From contig CAKSNH010000003.1 in assembly GCA_934476075.1 (NCBI GenBank), positions 62,001 through 126,000 on the forward strand: a stretch of 64,000 bases of DNA. Reading direction: 5' to 3'. The notes beneath the pieces were generated by a model. That model ran no database searches. It was not told the DNA's origin and worked only from the letters and a program-made list of their open reading frames with translations. The position numbers and the translations under genes are program-made. The stretch comes from an uncultured Clostridia bacterium (GTDB lineage Bacteria > Bacillota > Clostridia > UBA1381). This document shows positions 17,546 through 25,043 of this stretch, in pieces. How positions within the stretch are numbered: the stretch's first letter is position 1; the number at the start of each line of letters is the position of its first letter.

Positions 17546-17665
17546 TATGCAGAGATGAGATTAGCTTAGTTTAGATTTAGTAGAGATGAGAACCGCAGAG
17601 GCGGTGAAAACTTAATAAATGATTATTTTACTCTGCATAGTTAAATTATAGTGCAGGGTTTTTTT
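17546..17665 (+). promoter_or_regulatory. Predicted TRAP-controlled attenuator leader of the trp transporter operon
   Basis: Eight GAG/UAG triplets lie at 17552, 17557, 17562, 17567, 17572, 17578, 17583 and 17588, separated by 2 bases (once 3), the pattern bound by TRAP (MtrB) with tryptophan. They are followed by hairpin ACCGC-AGAG-GCGGT (17592-17605). TATGCAGAG (17546-17554) is exactly complementary to CTCTGCATA (17631-17639), giving an antiterminator. The same 3' arm (ACTCTGCA, 17630-17637) can pair instead with TGCAGGGT (17652-17659) followed by seven T, an intrinsic terminator. TRAP bound to the triplets would free that arm and switch transcription off. The mtrB gene is not in this window. 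Confidence 0.75.
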
Positions 17666-17694
17666 ATACCCTAATTGAGAAAGGACGGATTTTT

Positions 17695-18714
17695 ATGAAA
17701 ATCAACAAATTCAAGAGATTAGGCTGTTTTTTATTAATGGCGGTTATGATGACGGTATTGGCGGCGTGCACAGCAGTTCCGAAACAAACGGCGGACACCA
17801 CAGACAATACGTCCGGCAAAAAGACGTACAAGGTGGCTATCGTACAGCATATTGACCACCCGTCACTAAACCAAATCAGAGAAACCATCAAATCCGAATT
17901 TAAGACATTGGGTCTTGACGGCAAGGTGGAAATTATCGAAAAGAATGCTAACGGTGACGCATCTATGCTGCCGTCAATCATGCAGAGTCTGGCTGCGGAA
18001 AATGTGGATATGATTATCCCTATCGCAACTCCTACCGCACAGGCTGCCGCAGCGGCAACAAGCACTATACCGATTGTGTTCTCGGCGGTATCAAATCCGA
18101 TTGAGGCGGGTTTGGTTACTTCGTTTGAAGATACATCAAAAAATATTACAGGTGTTTCAAATTCTATCCCGATTGAGGAAATATTCAAGCTTGCGGCACA
18201 GCTTACTCCGAATGTAAAAACTTTCGGTTTTGTGTACAATCCGAGCGAGGTTAATTCGGCAACGGGTATTGAAAGAGCAAAAGCATACTGCGACGCAAAC
18301 GGTTTGAAATACAAAGAGGCGACTGTCGGTTCAACAGCCGATATTCAACAAGCATCGGCAAGCCTTGCAAATGAAGTTGACGCTTTCTTTACTCCGAACG
18401 ACAATATGGTAGCGTCGGCTATGCCTACTTATCTGCAAGTGGCAACAAATGCGAAAAAGCCTATCTATGTAGGTGCTGACTCGATGGTTGCGGACGGCGG
18501 TCTGGCAACGGTCGGTATAGATTATGTCAAATTGGGCAAGCAAACCGCTCAGATGGCTCAAAGAATTATAAACGGTGCGTCAATCAAGGATACTCACGTT
18601 GAGGCAATTCAGGAGTTTGCAAAAATGATTAACACAAATACATCAAAAGAATTGGGAATTGAAATCCCCGAAAGTATAAAAGCTGAATTTGAAGAAGTAA
18701 ATTCATTAGATTAA
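17695..18714 (+). CDS. trpX: TrpX-type ABC transporter substrate-binding lipoprotein (first copy)
   Basis: Extracellular binding protein of the COG2984 family, whose members with COG4120 permease and COG1101 ATPase are predicted tryptophan/aromatic amino acid importers. It is 339 aa, with a lipoprotein signal ending LAAC (Cys25). Family features: KVAIVQHIDHPSLNQIR, LAAENVDMIIPIATPTAQA, PIVFSAVSNP, NDNMVASAMPTY and GIDYVKLGKQTAQMA. It is the first gene after the TRAP-like leader, which independently supports tryptophan as ligand. A paralogue follows after 19 bp. Confidence 0.85.
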   Translation: MKINKFKRLGCFLLMAVMMTVLAACTAVPKQTADTTDNTSGKKTYKVAIVQHIDHPSLNQIRETIKSEFKTLGLDGKVEIIEKNANGDASMLPSIMQSLAAENVDMIIPIATPTAQAAAAATSTIPIVFSAVSNPIEAGLVTSFEDTSKNITGVSNSIPIEEIFKLAAQLTPNVKTFGFVYNPSEVNSATGIERAKAYCDANGLKYKEATVGSTADIQQASASLANEVDAFFTPNDNMVASAMPTYLQVATNAKKPIYVGADSMVADGGLATVGIDYVKLGKQTAQMAQRIINGASIKDTHVEAIQEFAKMINTNTSKELGIEIPESIKAEFEEVNSLD

Positions 18715-18733
18715 TATATTGGAGGAATTTAAA

Positions 18734-19744
18734 ATGAAATTATTGAAAAAAGCATTGTGTGTTATGCTTGCGGCAGTAATGGGAATGGCATTATTATCGG
18801 GCTGCGGCGGCAAAGAAAATTCGGAGGGCGGAAACGGTCAGTCCAAAAACAAGGACGTATTTAAGGTTGCTATTGTACAGCCTATGGAACATACATCACT
18901 TAATGAAATCCGTGATTCAATCAAAGCGGAGCTTAAAGCGTCTATGGGCGACAAGGTCGAAATTATCGACAAAAACGGAAACGGTGATATTGCGTTATTG
19001 CCGTCAATTATGCAAAGCCTTGTAAGCGAGGGCGTGGACATGATTATCCCTATCGCAACTCCGTCGGCACAAGCGGCATTATCGGCTACAACAACTATTC
19101 CGATTGTATTTTCGGCTTGTTCAGACCCTGTTGCGGCAGGACTTGTGACAGACCTTGCACAAACAACCGGCAATATTACAGGTGTTTCGGACGCTATCGA
19201 GGTTTCGGAGATATTCTCGCTTGCAAAGGAGCTTACTCCAAATGCAAAAACATTCGGATTTGTATACAACAAGAGCGAAGTTAATTCGGCGGCAAATATC
19301 GAAAAGGCAAAAGCATACTGTGACGCAAACGGTTTGAAATACAAAGAGGCTATTGCAAACACAACCGCCGATATTCAGCAGGCTGCGGCAAGTATTGCAA
19401 ATGATGTTGACGCATTCTTCACTCCCGATGACAACACTGTTGCGTCAAGCATGAGCGTATATGTTCAGGTTGCGGACGGTGCGAAAAAGCCTATCTATAC
19501 AGGTGCTGACTCAATGGTTAGGGACGGCGGTACTGCAACGGTAGGTATCAACTACACAACGCTGGGCAAGCAGACTGCACAGATGGCTGCAAGAATTTTG
19601 GGCGGCGAAAAGATTTCCGACAATCCTGTCGAAAAGATAAACGATGTTGCAAGACTTATCAATGATGACAAGGTTGCAAGCTTGGGAATTGAAGTTCCCG
19701 AATCAATAAAATCGGACGACAAGGTTTTGCATTACAAAGACTAA
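18734..19744 (+). CDS. trpX: TrpX-type ABC transporter substrate-binding lipoprotein (second copy)
   Basis: Tandem paralogue of the preceding gene, 336 aa, with long stretches of identity (EKAKAYCDANGLKYKEA-like, KPIY-GADSMV-DGG). The start at 18734 (MKLLKKALCV) follows GGAGGAATTTAAA; the lipobox is LSGC (Cys24). Two binding proteins serving one permease/ATPase pair suggest two related ligands (for example tryptophan and a derivative); this is inference. Confidence 0.85.
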   Translation: MKLLKKALCVMLAAVMGMALLSGCGGKENSEGGNGQSKNKDVFKVAIVQPMEHTSLNEIRDSIKAELKASMGDKVEIIDKNGNGDIALLPSIMQSLVSEGVDMIIPIATPSAQAALSATTTIPIVFSACSDPVAAGLVTDLAQTTGNITGVSDAIEVSEIFSLAKELTPNAKTFGFVYNKSEVNSAANIEKAKAYCDANGLKYKEAIANTTADIQQAAASIANDVDAFFTPDDNTVASSMSVYVQVADGAKKPIYTGADSMVRDGGTATVGINYTTLGKQTAQMAARILGGEKISDNPVEKINDVARLINDDKVASLGIEVPESIKSDDKVLHYKD

Positions 19745-19767
19745 ATACAGCTTACCAATGAACAATG

Positions 19768-19796
19768 GGGTTACCGAAATTTCGGTAACCCTTTTC
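19768..19796 (+). terminator. Perfect palindrome with short T-run inside the trp transporter operon
   Basis: GGGTTACCGAAA is followed directly by its complement TTTCGGTAACCC and TTTT. It is probably a partial terminator that lowers expression of the distal genes relative to the binding proteins, although it could fully end the first transcript. Confidence 0.6.
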
Positions 19797-19840
19797 GGAA
19801 TTATACGGAAGATAAAATTTTACGGAAGGAAGACGGGACT

Positions 19841-20776
19841 ATGTCACAAAAAAGAAAAGTCGTAATAATAGGTACGGGTCATGTCGGCTCGCATTGTGCG
19901 TACAGTTTGTGCCATTTGGGTGTGTGCGATGAATTGGTGCTGATTGATACGGACACGCAGAAGGTAACAAGCCATGCGATTGATATATCGGATATGCTTG
20001 CGTTTATGCCGTCACCGGTGAAGGTGCGTGTGGGGGATTATTCGGATTGTGCGGACGCTGATATTGTGGCGGTGTCGGCAGGTGTGCCGAGATTGCCGGG
20101 TCAGACAAGACTCGATACGCTCGGTGCGTCAATCAATGTAATCAAGGACATATTGCCGCCGCTTAAAAATTCGGGTTTTGACGGGATACTTATTACTATC
20201 ACAAATCCGGCGGACATTGTGGCGGACTATATGCACAAATATCTTGATTTGCCGAAAGAGAGAGTGTTTTCGACAGGCACGGCACTCGATACGGCAAGAT
20301 TAAAACGTGTACTGTCCGAAGTGACGGGAGTTAATACAAACAGTATCACCGCATTTTCGCTAGGCGAGCACGGAGATTCGCAGATTGTACCGTTTTCGTG
20401 TATTGATGTGGGCGGAATACCGTTTTTGGAGTTTATCAAGGGTACTGATATAAGTCCTGACGAAATTCAGACAAGAACACGAATGATTGGTATGGACATT
20501 ATAAACGGCAAAAATGCTACCGAGTTTGGTATAGGCAGTGCGTTTGCGAATATGGTCAAAAATATATTAAACGATGAAAAGAGAATTATGCCTGTTTCGG
20601 CTTATCTTGACGGCGAGTACGGTCAGCATGGACTTCATGCCGGTGTGCCGGTGGTTTTGGGCAGAAACGGTATCGAAAGAATTATCGAGCTTGACCTTAA
20701 CGATGAGGAGAGAGCGGGTTTTAACAATTCGTGCGATATGATAATGAAACATATCGAGATTGCAAAATCAATATAG
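19841..20776 (+). CDS. L-lactate/malate dehydrogenase family protein
   Basis: NAD-dependent 2-hydroxyacid dehydrogenase, 311 aa. GTGHVGSHCAYSL is the nucleotide loop; Asp150/Arg153 (ALDTARLK) and His178 (EHGDSQ) complete the catalytic set with Arg90. At the substrate-specificity position (Gln102 of classical LDH) it has Arg84 in GVPRLPGQTR, the residue typical of malate dehydrogenases, although the rest of the loop is LDH-like. Its place between trpX and the transporter permease hints at an aromatic 2-oxoacid (such as indolepyruvate) as an alternative substrate. The family is sure, the substrate is not. Confidence 0.85.
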   Translation: MSQKRKVVIIGTGHVGSHCAYSLCHLGVCDELVLIDTDTQKVTSHAIDISDMLAFMPSPVKVRVGDYSDCADADIVAVSAGVPRLPGQTRLDTLGASINVIKDILPPLKNSGFDGILITITNPADIVADYMHKYLDLPKERVFSTGTALDTARLKRVLSEVTGVNTNSITAFSLGEHGDSQIVPFSCIDVGGIPFLEFIKGTDISPDEIQTRTRMIGMDIINGKNATEFGIGSAFANMVKNILNDEKRIMPVSAYLDGEYGQHGLHAGVPVVLGRNGIERIIELDLNDEERAGFNNSCDMIMKHIEIAKSI

Positions 20777-20791
20777 AAAGGATTTAAAATT

Positions 20792-21697
20792 ATGGCTTTA
20801 CAATTATTAGGTGCGGTTCAGCTTGGATTTTTGTATGCACTGATGGCTTTGGGTGTGTATGTTACATTCAGAATTTTGGATTTGCCCGATTTGACGGTTG
20901 ACGGAAGTATTACTTTGGGTATGGCGGTGTCGGCGGTTGTGTCGGTCAGCGGACACCCGTTTTTGGCACTTGTTTTGGGTATGATTGCCGGAGCGGCGGC
21001 AGGTCTTGTGACGGGAGCGTTGCAGACAAAATTGTCAATTCACCCGATTTTGGCAGGTATATTGACAATGACGGGATTGTACACGATAAACCTTTTTGTT
21101 ATGGGTGAAAAATCGAATATTTCGCTTACGGGGAAAGATACGGTGTTTTCGCTGTTCCAAAAATGGTTCGGACTTAATGCTGAGGCTTGCAAACTGATTA
21201 TACCTATTTTGCTTGTGGTTATCGTTACGGTTATTTTGGCGGTATTTTTCCGCACAAAAACGGGTATGGCTATTCGTGCGACAGGTGATAACGAGGAGAT
21301 GGTTCGTTCATCGTCCATCAATGCGAATTTGTCAAAATGTCTGGGACTTGCGATAGGAAATGCGTGTGTCGGTCTTGCCGGAGCGGCGATTTGTCAGTAT
21401 CAGCTTTTTGCGGACGTAAGCTATGGTACGGGTATGGTTGTTATCGGTTTGGCATCGGTTATTATCGGTGAAACGGTTGTCGGCAAAAGAGGCGTTACGG
21501 GCGGATTGACAGCGGCTATTGTAGGTGCGGTTATATACAGAATTATTATTGCGATTGCGTTGAAATTCTCTATCTTTCCGGCATATGCACTGAAACTTAT
21601 TTCATCGGTAATTGTGGGTATAGCCCTTGCGATGCCGGTTATAAAAGCGTCATTTAACGAAAGAAAAGCAAGAAAGCAGGTGAACAAGAATGAGTAG
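20792..21697 (+). CDS. trpY: ABC transporter permease, TrpY/COG4120 type
   Basis: Membrane component of the importer, 301 aa with about eight hydrophobic segments and a basic C-terminus (NERKARKQVNKNE). DLPDLTVDGSITLGMAVSA near the N-terminus and FRTKTGMAIRATGDNEEM in the cytoplasmic loop are typical of COG4120 and branched-chain/ribose-type permeases. It starts 15 bp after the dehydrogenase gene with AGAAAGG and overlaps the ATPase gene by 8 bp. Confidence 0.88.
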   Translation: MALQLLGAVQLGFLYALMALGVYVTFRILDLPDLTVDGSITLGMAVSAVVSVSGHPFLALVLGMIAGAAAGLVTGALQTKLSIHPILAGILTMTGLYTINLFVMGEKSNISLTGKDTVFSLFQKWFGLNAEACKLIIPILLVVIVTVILAVFFRTKTGMAIRATGDNEEMVRSSSINANLSKCLGLAIGNACVGLAGAAICQYQLFADVSYGTGMVVIGLASVIIGETVVGKRGVTGGLTAAIVGAVIYRIIIAIALKFSIFPAYALKLISSVIVGIALAMPVIKASFNERKARKQVNKNE

Positions 21698-22496
21698 TAT
21701 GTTGTCTGTTAAGAATATTACAAAAGCATTCAATAAGGGTACGCCGAATGAAAAGGTGGCACTTGATAATCTCAGCTTTGAACTTCAAGACGGCGATTTT
21801 GTTACGATGCTCGGTTCAAACGGTGCGGGTAAATCTACATTTTTCAATGCGATTTTGGGTGCGTTTTTTGTTGACAGCGGTTCGATTGAGCTTGACGGCA
21901 GGAATATAACGTATTTGAAAGACTATAAACGTGCGAGAGATATTGGGTGTCTGTTCCAAAATCCGCTTAGGGGGACTGCTCCGAATATGACCATTGAGGA
22001 GAATTTGTCGCTTGCGTATTGCAGAAAAGCGTCTAGGTCGTTTTTTGCGGTGAACAAGAAGGATTGTGCGTATTTTCGGGAACTGCTTGCCACGCTTGAT
22101 TTGGGGTTGGAGGACAGAATGAAAACGAAGATAGGTCTGCTGTCGGGCGGACAAAGACAGGCGGTGTCGCTGCTTATGGCGACTATTTCTACGCCGAAAC
22201 TGCTGCTTTTGGACGAACACACCGCAGCACTTGACCCACAGACCGCCGAAAAGGTATTGGCTATCACGAAGGAGATTGTGGAGCGTGACAAAATATCCAC
22301 AATGATGATTACGCACAATATTAATTCTGCCCTTGCATACGGCAACAGAACGATTATGATGGACGAGGGACATATAATACTTGATATTAAGGGTCAGGAA
22401 AGAGCGGATATGACAGTGTCGAAACTGCTTGAATATTATTCAAAGGAAAGCCACAAGGAACTTGCAAATGACAGAATGTTGTTTAACAAGGAATAA
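21690..22496 (+). CDS. trpZ: ABC transporter ATP-binding protein, TrpZ/COG1101 type
   Basis: Energises the importer. It is 268 aa with Walker A GSNGAGKST, Q-loop, signature LSGGQRQ, Walker B LLLLDEHTAALDP and switch histidine THNINSA. His rather than Pro/Ala after DE (DEHTAALDP) is common in this COG1101 subgroup. It overlaps trpY and ends the operon. Confidence 0.93.
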   Translation: MSSMLSVKNITKAFNKGTPNEKVALDNLSFELQDGDFVTMLGSNGAGKSTFFNAILGAFFVDSGSIELDGRNITYLKDYKRARDIGCLFQNPLRGTAPNMTIEENLSLAYCRKASRSFFAVNKKDCAYFRELLATLDLGLEDRMKTKIGLLSGGQRQAVSLLMATISTPKLLLLDEHTAALDPQTAEKVLAITKEIVERDKISTMMITHNINSALAYGNRTIMMDEGHIILDIKGQERADMTVSKLLEYYSKESHKELANDRMLFNKE

Positions 22497-22508
22497 TGAA
22501 AATAAATG

Positions 22509-22639
22509 TTGACAACAACGAAAAATTTGATATAATAAAAATAGCAAAGGGATTACTGCGTTAAAGGCAGTTGGTCCGAAAAGTTAAATAGTTAAAATAA
22601 CTGCCAACATTTTGGACGATGTGGGGCAGTTATTTTTTT
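22509..22639 (+). ncRNA. Antisense RNA of type I TA module 1 (with promoter and terminator)
   Basis: Promoter TTGACA (22509-22514), 16 bp, TATAAT (22531-22536); RNA expected from ~22543. It ends at stem AATAACTGCC / GGCAGTTATT (22596-22605 / 22625-22634) plus T8. The terminator overlaps the last codons of the toxin on the other strand, so the two RNAs are convergent and share complementary 3' ends, as in Fst/RNAII and TxpA/RatA-like systems. Confidence 0.65.
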
Positions 22640-22713
22640 GTTATGTACTTTACAATTTGTTGTACACAAACCATGGTTAGAAAGATAAATATATAATTTA
22701 CATTCATATCCAT
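22630..22713 (-). CDS. Type I toxin-like hydrophobic peptide, module 1 (27 aa)
   Basis: A 27-aa peptide: short polar N-terminus, one membrane segment (YIFIFLTMVCV), and a basic C-terminus (VKYITKK), the usual design of type I membrane toxins. AAGGAGGTGAT precedes the ATG, but the AGGAGG is buried in a 9-bp stem (CACTTCCTT / AAGGAGGTG, 22719-22739), so translation is predicted to be blocked until the stem opens. It is too short for ordinary gene callers. Activity is inferred from layout. Confidence 0.65.
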   Translation of the reverse strand: MDMNVNYIFIFLTMVCVQQIVKYITKK

Positions 22714-22788
22714 AATATCACCTCCTTATCAAGGAAGTGACCGACTGCCCTTAAAAATCCCTATGCTATTGGGTAAAAACCCAAAAAT

Positions 22789-22817
22789 ATTATACAAAAA
22801 ATAATATATCTTGTCAA
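22789..22817 (-). promoter_or_regulatory. Toxin promoter, module 1
   Basis: Minus strand: TTGACA (22812-22817), 17-bp spacer, TATAAT (22789-22794). The ~75-base leader carries a GGGTTTTTACCC-type hairpin and the Shine-Dalgarno stem. Confidence 0.75.
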
Positions 22818-22840
22818 TAAAGAAATAATGAAATTAAATG

Positions 22841-22968
22841 TTGACAATAACGAAAAATTTGATATAATAAAAATAGCAAAGGGATTACTGCGTTAAAGGC
22901 AGTTGGTCCTAGATGTTGGTTATTTTATGAAATAACTGCTACCATTGGAGCGGGGCAGTTATTTTTTT
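22841..22968 (+). ncRNA. Antisense RNA of type I TA module 2 (with promoter and terminator)
   Basis: TTGACA (22841-22846), 16 bp, TATAAT (22863-22868); RNA from ~22875. Terminator stem AAATAACTGC / GCAGTTATTT (22930-22939 / 22955-22964) plus T-run. The first ~35 bases are the same as in module 1; the segment 22910-22950 differs. Confidence 0.65.
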
Positions 22969-23027
22969 ATGTATTTTACAATTTCCAATACACAAAAAAC
23001 GGTAAGGAAGATAAAAATATATTCCAT
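22959..23027 (-). CDS. Type I toxin-like hydrophobic peptide, module 2 (22 aa)
   Basis: A 22-aa paralogue of the module 1 peptide: membrane segment (YIFIFLTVFCVLEIV) and basic end (KYIKK). The identical Shine-Dalgarno-sequestering stem lies at 23034-23054. The coding part has diverged while leader, promoter and hairpin are almost identical, as expected when the peptide/antisense pair diverges as a unit. Confidence 0.65.
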   Translation of the reverse strand: MEYIFIFLTVFCVLEIVKYIKK

Positions 23028-23103
23028 ACAAATCACCTCCTTATCAAGGAAGTGACCGACTGCCCTTAAAAATCCCTATGCTATTGGGTAAAAACCCAAA
23101 AAT

Positions 23104-23132
23104 ATTATACAAAAAATAATATATCTTGTCAA
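23104..23132 (-). promoter_or_regulatory. Toxin promoter, module 2
   Basis: Minus strand: TTGACA (23127-23132), 17-bp spacer, TATAAT (23104-23109), identical to module 1. A third partial unit start (AATGAAAATAAATGTTGAT) follows at about 23142-23160, a remnant of further duplication. Confidence 0.75.
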
Positions 23133-23221
23133 TAAAGAAATAATGAAAATAAATGTTGATAAAAAATTAGAATTGAAAATGTATTGTATCAGATTAAAAT
23201 AATAATTATAATCTAAATTAT

Positions 23222-23386
23222 TTACAGTCGGTTTGCCTGTATTTTTTTGTACTTTCTTCGGTTTTCCTCCGAAAATACCCATATAATTTCCGCACGAGTA
23301 CATTTTACATTGATAGCGTTGTTCACTACCGCCTGTGCACTGCCTGTCAGATATACTCTGATGTTTTCAAGGCAATCTTTATCACG
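23222..23386 (-). pseudogene. C-terminal fragment of the host gene split by the prophage
   Basis: 54 codons (Arg-DKDCLENIRVYLTGSAQ ... TRAEIIWV ...) that continue in exact frame from the 38-codon fragment at 55724-55840 once the prophage is removed; the join lies in codon Arg37. The joined protein would be 90 aa. The reading frame is open upstream through attL to a TTG at 23422, but that part is phage DNA. From memory, a clostridial family with the same Cys-rich start is longer, so the 3' part may also be lost; that is not certain. Confidence 0.7.
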
Positions 23387-23402
23387 ACATTGTGCAAGAT
23401 AG
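23382..23402 (-). other. attL of the prophage
   Basis: Core TCACG on the plus strand (23382-23386) is shared with attR (55728-55732). The phage-side arm ACATTGTGCAAGATAG (23387-23402) is the inverted complement, with one mismatch, of the attR arm CTATCTTGCATAATGT (55709-55724). It is 10 bp from the end of the integrase gene. Confidence 0.85.
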
Positions 23403-23412
23403 AGAAAAATAA

Positions 23413-24915
23413 TTAAACCCAATCATTATAAGTAATATCAAGGGTTATAGGACTGTTCGGCTCTTTTTTATGAGTGTAATCAATTCGCTTTATTATTTGT
23501 TTATACAGCCTGTTTTGTTCTGACGGCGGCATATTATCATAATTATCCAACAGATAGCGGAGTGTAGGCAAAATCTCACGCAATTTCGGTTTTTTGTTTA
23601 TATCGTTTAGCTCTTTTTGATATTCGGCAATTTCTTTTTCCAATGTTTCAATTTTGTTTTGCAGGATTTTACTTCGTGACAGGAATGTATCAATAGTGTA
23701 TACACCCTGTTCCAAAAAGTCATGCAGTGTGTCGTTTTGTCCGTTCAGTTTTGCAAGCTGACGTTTTGCTGAGGATATTTGCGATGTTAATTGCATGATT
23801 TGCGGAGTAATGTCCGATTGCTTATTATCCAAAATTGCTTGCCAACGCTCGGCGGTTTCATGCAGCGAGTTTAAAACGATTTTTTCTGCCTTTTCTATAA
23901 TAGTGGATTTCATGCAGTTTACAGTGTTGCATATAAGCCTTGGCGGTGTCTTTTTTGAGGTCTGACGGGTCATGATTTCACCGCATTTACTGCAATGAAC
24001 AAGTCCGGCAAGCGGATTTTGTATTGTTCCGTTGAATGACGGAGGGTGTGAGTGCGACTGACGTATTTTTTGTGCTTTGTAGAAAATATCCTCGTCAATA
24101 ATAGGCGGGTGCACGCCGTCGGAAACAATCCAATCTTCAACAGGATTTAACACCGATTTATTTTTATCTGTCGGAAATTTCTTTTTTAGGTGTTTTCGCT
24201 TATTCCATATGATTTTACCGATGTATATTTCATTTTGCAGATAGAATTGTATTGTTGTTCGGGAAAATTTACTGTTTTTTCTCGGTGAATATCCCATACT
24301 GTTTAACTTGGCGGCAATCGTCTGACTGCCGTAGCCTTGGTTTACATACATATCAAAAACCATATGTATTATATTCGCCTCGTCCTCGCATATCTCCAAT
24401 GTCGGACGCTTATTGACGTATATTCTGCGGTAGCCGTAAGGCGGTTCGCCCACATGGTAGCCGTCCTCAACGGTGCGTTTAATGCCCGATTGCATACGCT
24501 GAGTAATCTTTTTTAGTTCCTGACGTGCCAAGAGCATTTCTATTTCTGTTGAAAATTCGTCAATGTCATTGTTTAGGTCATATATTTTGCGTGGTGTAAT
24601 GATTTTGGTGTTGTGCGTTTTGAATGTGTCGAGAATAATGCCACGGTCCTTTGTATCGACACGCCCCAAACGGTCTATATCCATGCACAATACACCGTCA
24701 TACAAATCATTTTCTATATCGCTCAAAAGCTTTATCATTTCCGGACGCACGAAAAGACTGTCACCCGATACAACTTCCTCATAGATATTGGTTATTATCA
24801 AATTGTTGGTTTTGGCAAATGCAAGAAGTGTCTTTTTATGACGTGACAATGTTTCGGCGACTGATTCGGTTTCATCGTCTTGTCGGGATTTACGAAGATA
24901 TATCGCTATGTTCAT
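23413..24915 (-). CDS. int: Large serine recombinase (phage integrase)
   Basis: Integrates and excises the prophage. It is 500 aa. The N-terminal resolvase domain has the nucleophile in YLRKSRQDDE, and MDIDRLGR; then a recombinase domain (GYRRIY...NEIYIGKIIWNKRKH), zinc ribbon (CSKCGEIMTRQ ... CNTVNC), coiled coil (~390-455) and a C-terminal tail. The start at 24915 follows AAAGGAG. Its 3' end is beside attL, the normal layout. A recombination directionality factor was not recognised. Confidence 0.95.
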   Translation of the reverse strand: MNIAIYLRKSRQDDETESVAETLSRHKKTLLAFAKTNNLIITNIYEEVVSGDSLFVRPEMIKLLSDIENDLYDGVLCMDIDRLGRVDTKDRGIILDTFKTHNTKIITPRKIYDLNNDIDEFSTEIEMLLARQELKKITQRMQSGIKRTVEDGYHVGEPPYGYRRIYVNKRPTLEICEDEANIIHMVFDMYVNQGYGSQTIAAKLNSMGYSPRKNSKFSRTTIQFYLQNEIYIGKIIWNKRKHLKKKFPTDKNKSVLNPVEDWIVSDGVHPPIIDEDIFYKAQKIRQSHSHPPSFNGTIQNPLAGLVHCSKCGEIMTRQTSKKTPPRLICNTVNCMKSTIIEKAEKIVLNSLHETAERWQAILDNKQSDITPQIMQLTSQISSAKRQLAKLNGQNDTLHDFLEQGVYTIDTFLSRSKILQNKIETLEKEIAEYQKELNDINKKPKLREILPTLRYLLDNYDNMPPSEQNRLYKQIIKRIDYTHKKEPNSPITLDITYNDWV

Positions 24916-24957
24916 GGGTACTCCTTTCATAGAATAGGAGCGGACAAAAGTCCGCTC

Positions 24958-25043
24958 GGGTTATTTTATTTGCAAGTGTTGTTTTGTACTATTTGGAATA
25001 ACCTAAGGCGGTAAGTATTAGCGGTACTTGCCGTCTTTTATGC
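24958..25043 (+). repeat. Copy 1 of the ~70-bp two-hairpin repeat / candidate small RNA
   Basis: GGGTTATT...AATAACC stem followed by GGCGGTAAGTA / GTACTTGCCGTC hairpin and TTTTAT. This copy lacks the promoter of the other two and has an insertion in the first loop. It lies between the integrase gene and the zinc-finger gene, convergent with the latter. Confidence 0.5.

Larger units (their letters stand above)
22497..23160. repeat. Tandem repeat of ~330 bp carrying the two type I TA modules
   Basis: Two units beginning at ~22497 and ~22824, then a truncated third start at ~23140. Each unit begins AATGAAA(A/T)TAAATGTTGACAA and ends with the toxin promoter. Apart from toxin and antisense-specific parts the units are nearly identical. 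The segment lies between the trp operon and the attL of the prophage, on host DNA. Confidence 0.8.

Noticed and set aside
17546..17665. T-box leader or known riboswitch in front of the trp transporter
   Set aside because: Too short and lacking the T-box core and specifier stem; the regular NAG triplets and competing stems fit TRAP attenuation.
19841..20776. Plain L-lactate dehydrogenase
   Set aside because: Arg84 replaces the Gln that defines lactate specificity, so the name ldh was not given although the family is the same.
22497..23160. Possible CRISPR or satellite repeat
   Set aside because: Only two long units with promoters, a reading frame and terminators; no short regular repeats with unique spacers. 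The same holds for the units at 53.9-55.7 kb. No CRISPR array seen in the window.
23222..23422. A 66-aa gene of the prophage starting TTG at 23422
   Set aside because: The first 12 codons lie in phage attL DNA; the rest is the in-frame continuation of the host gene fragment at 55724-55840.
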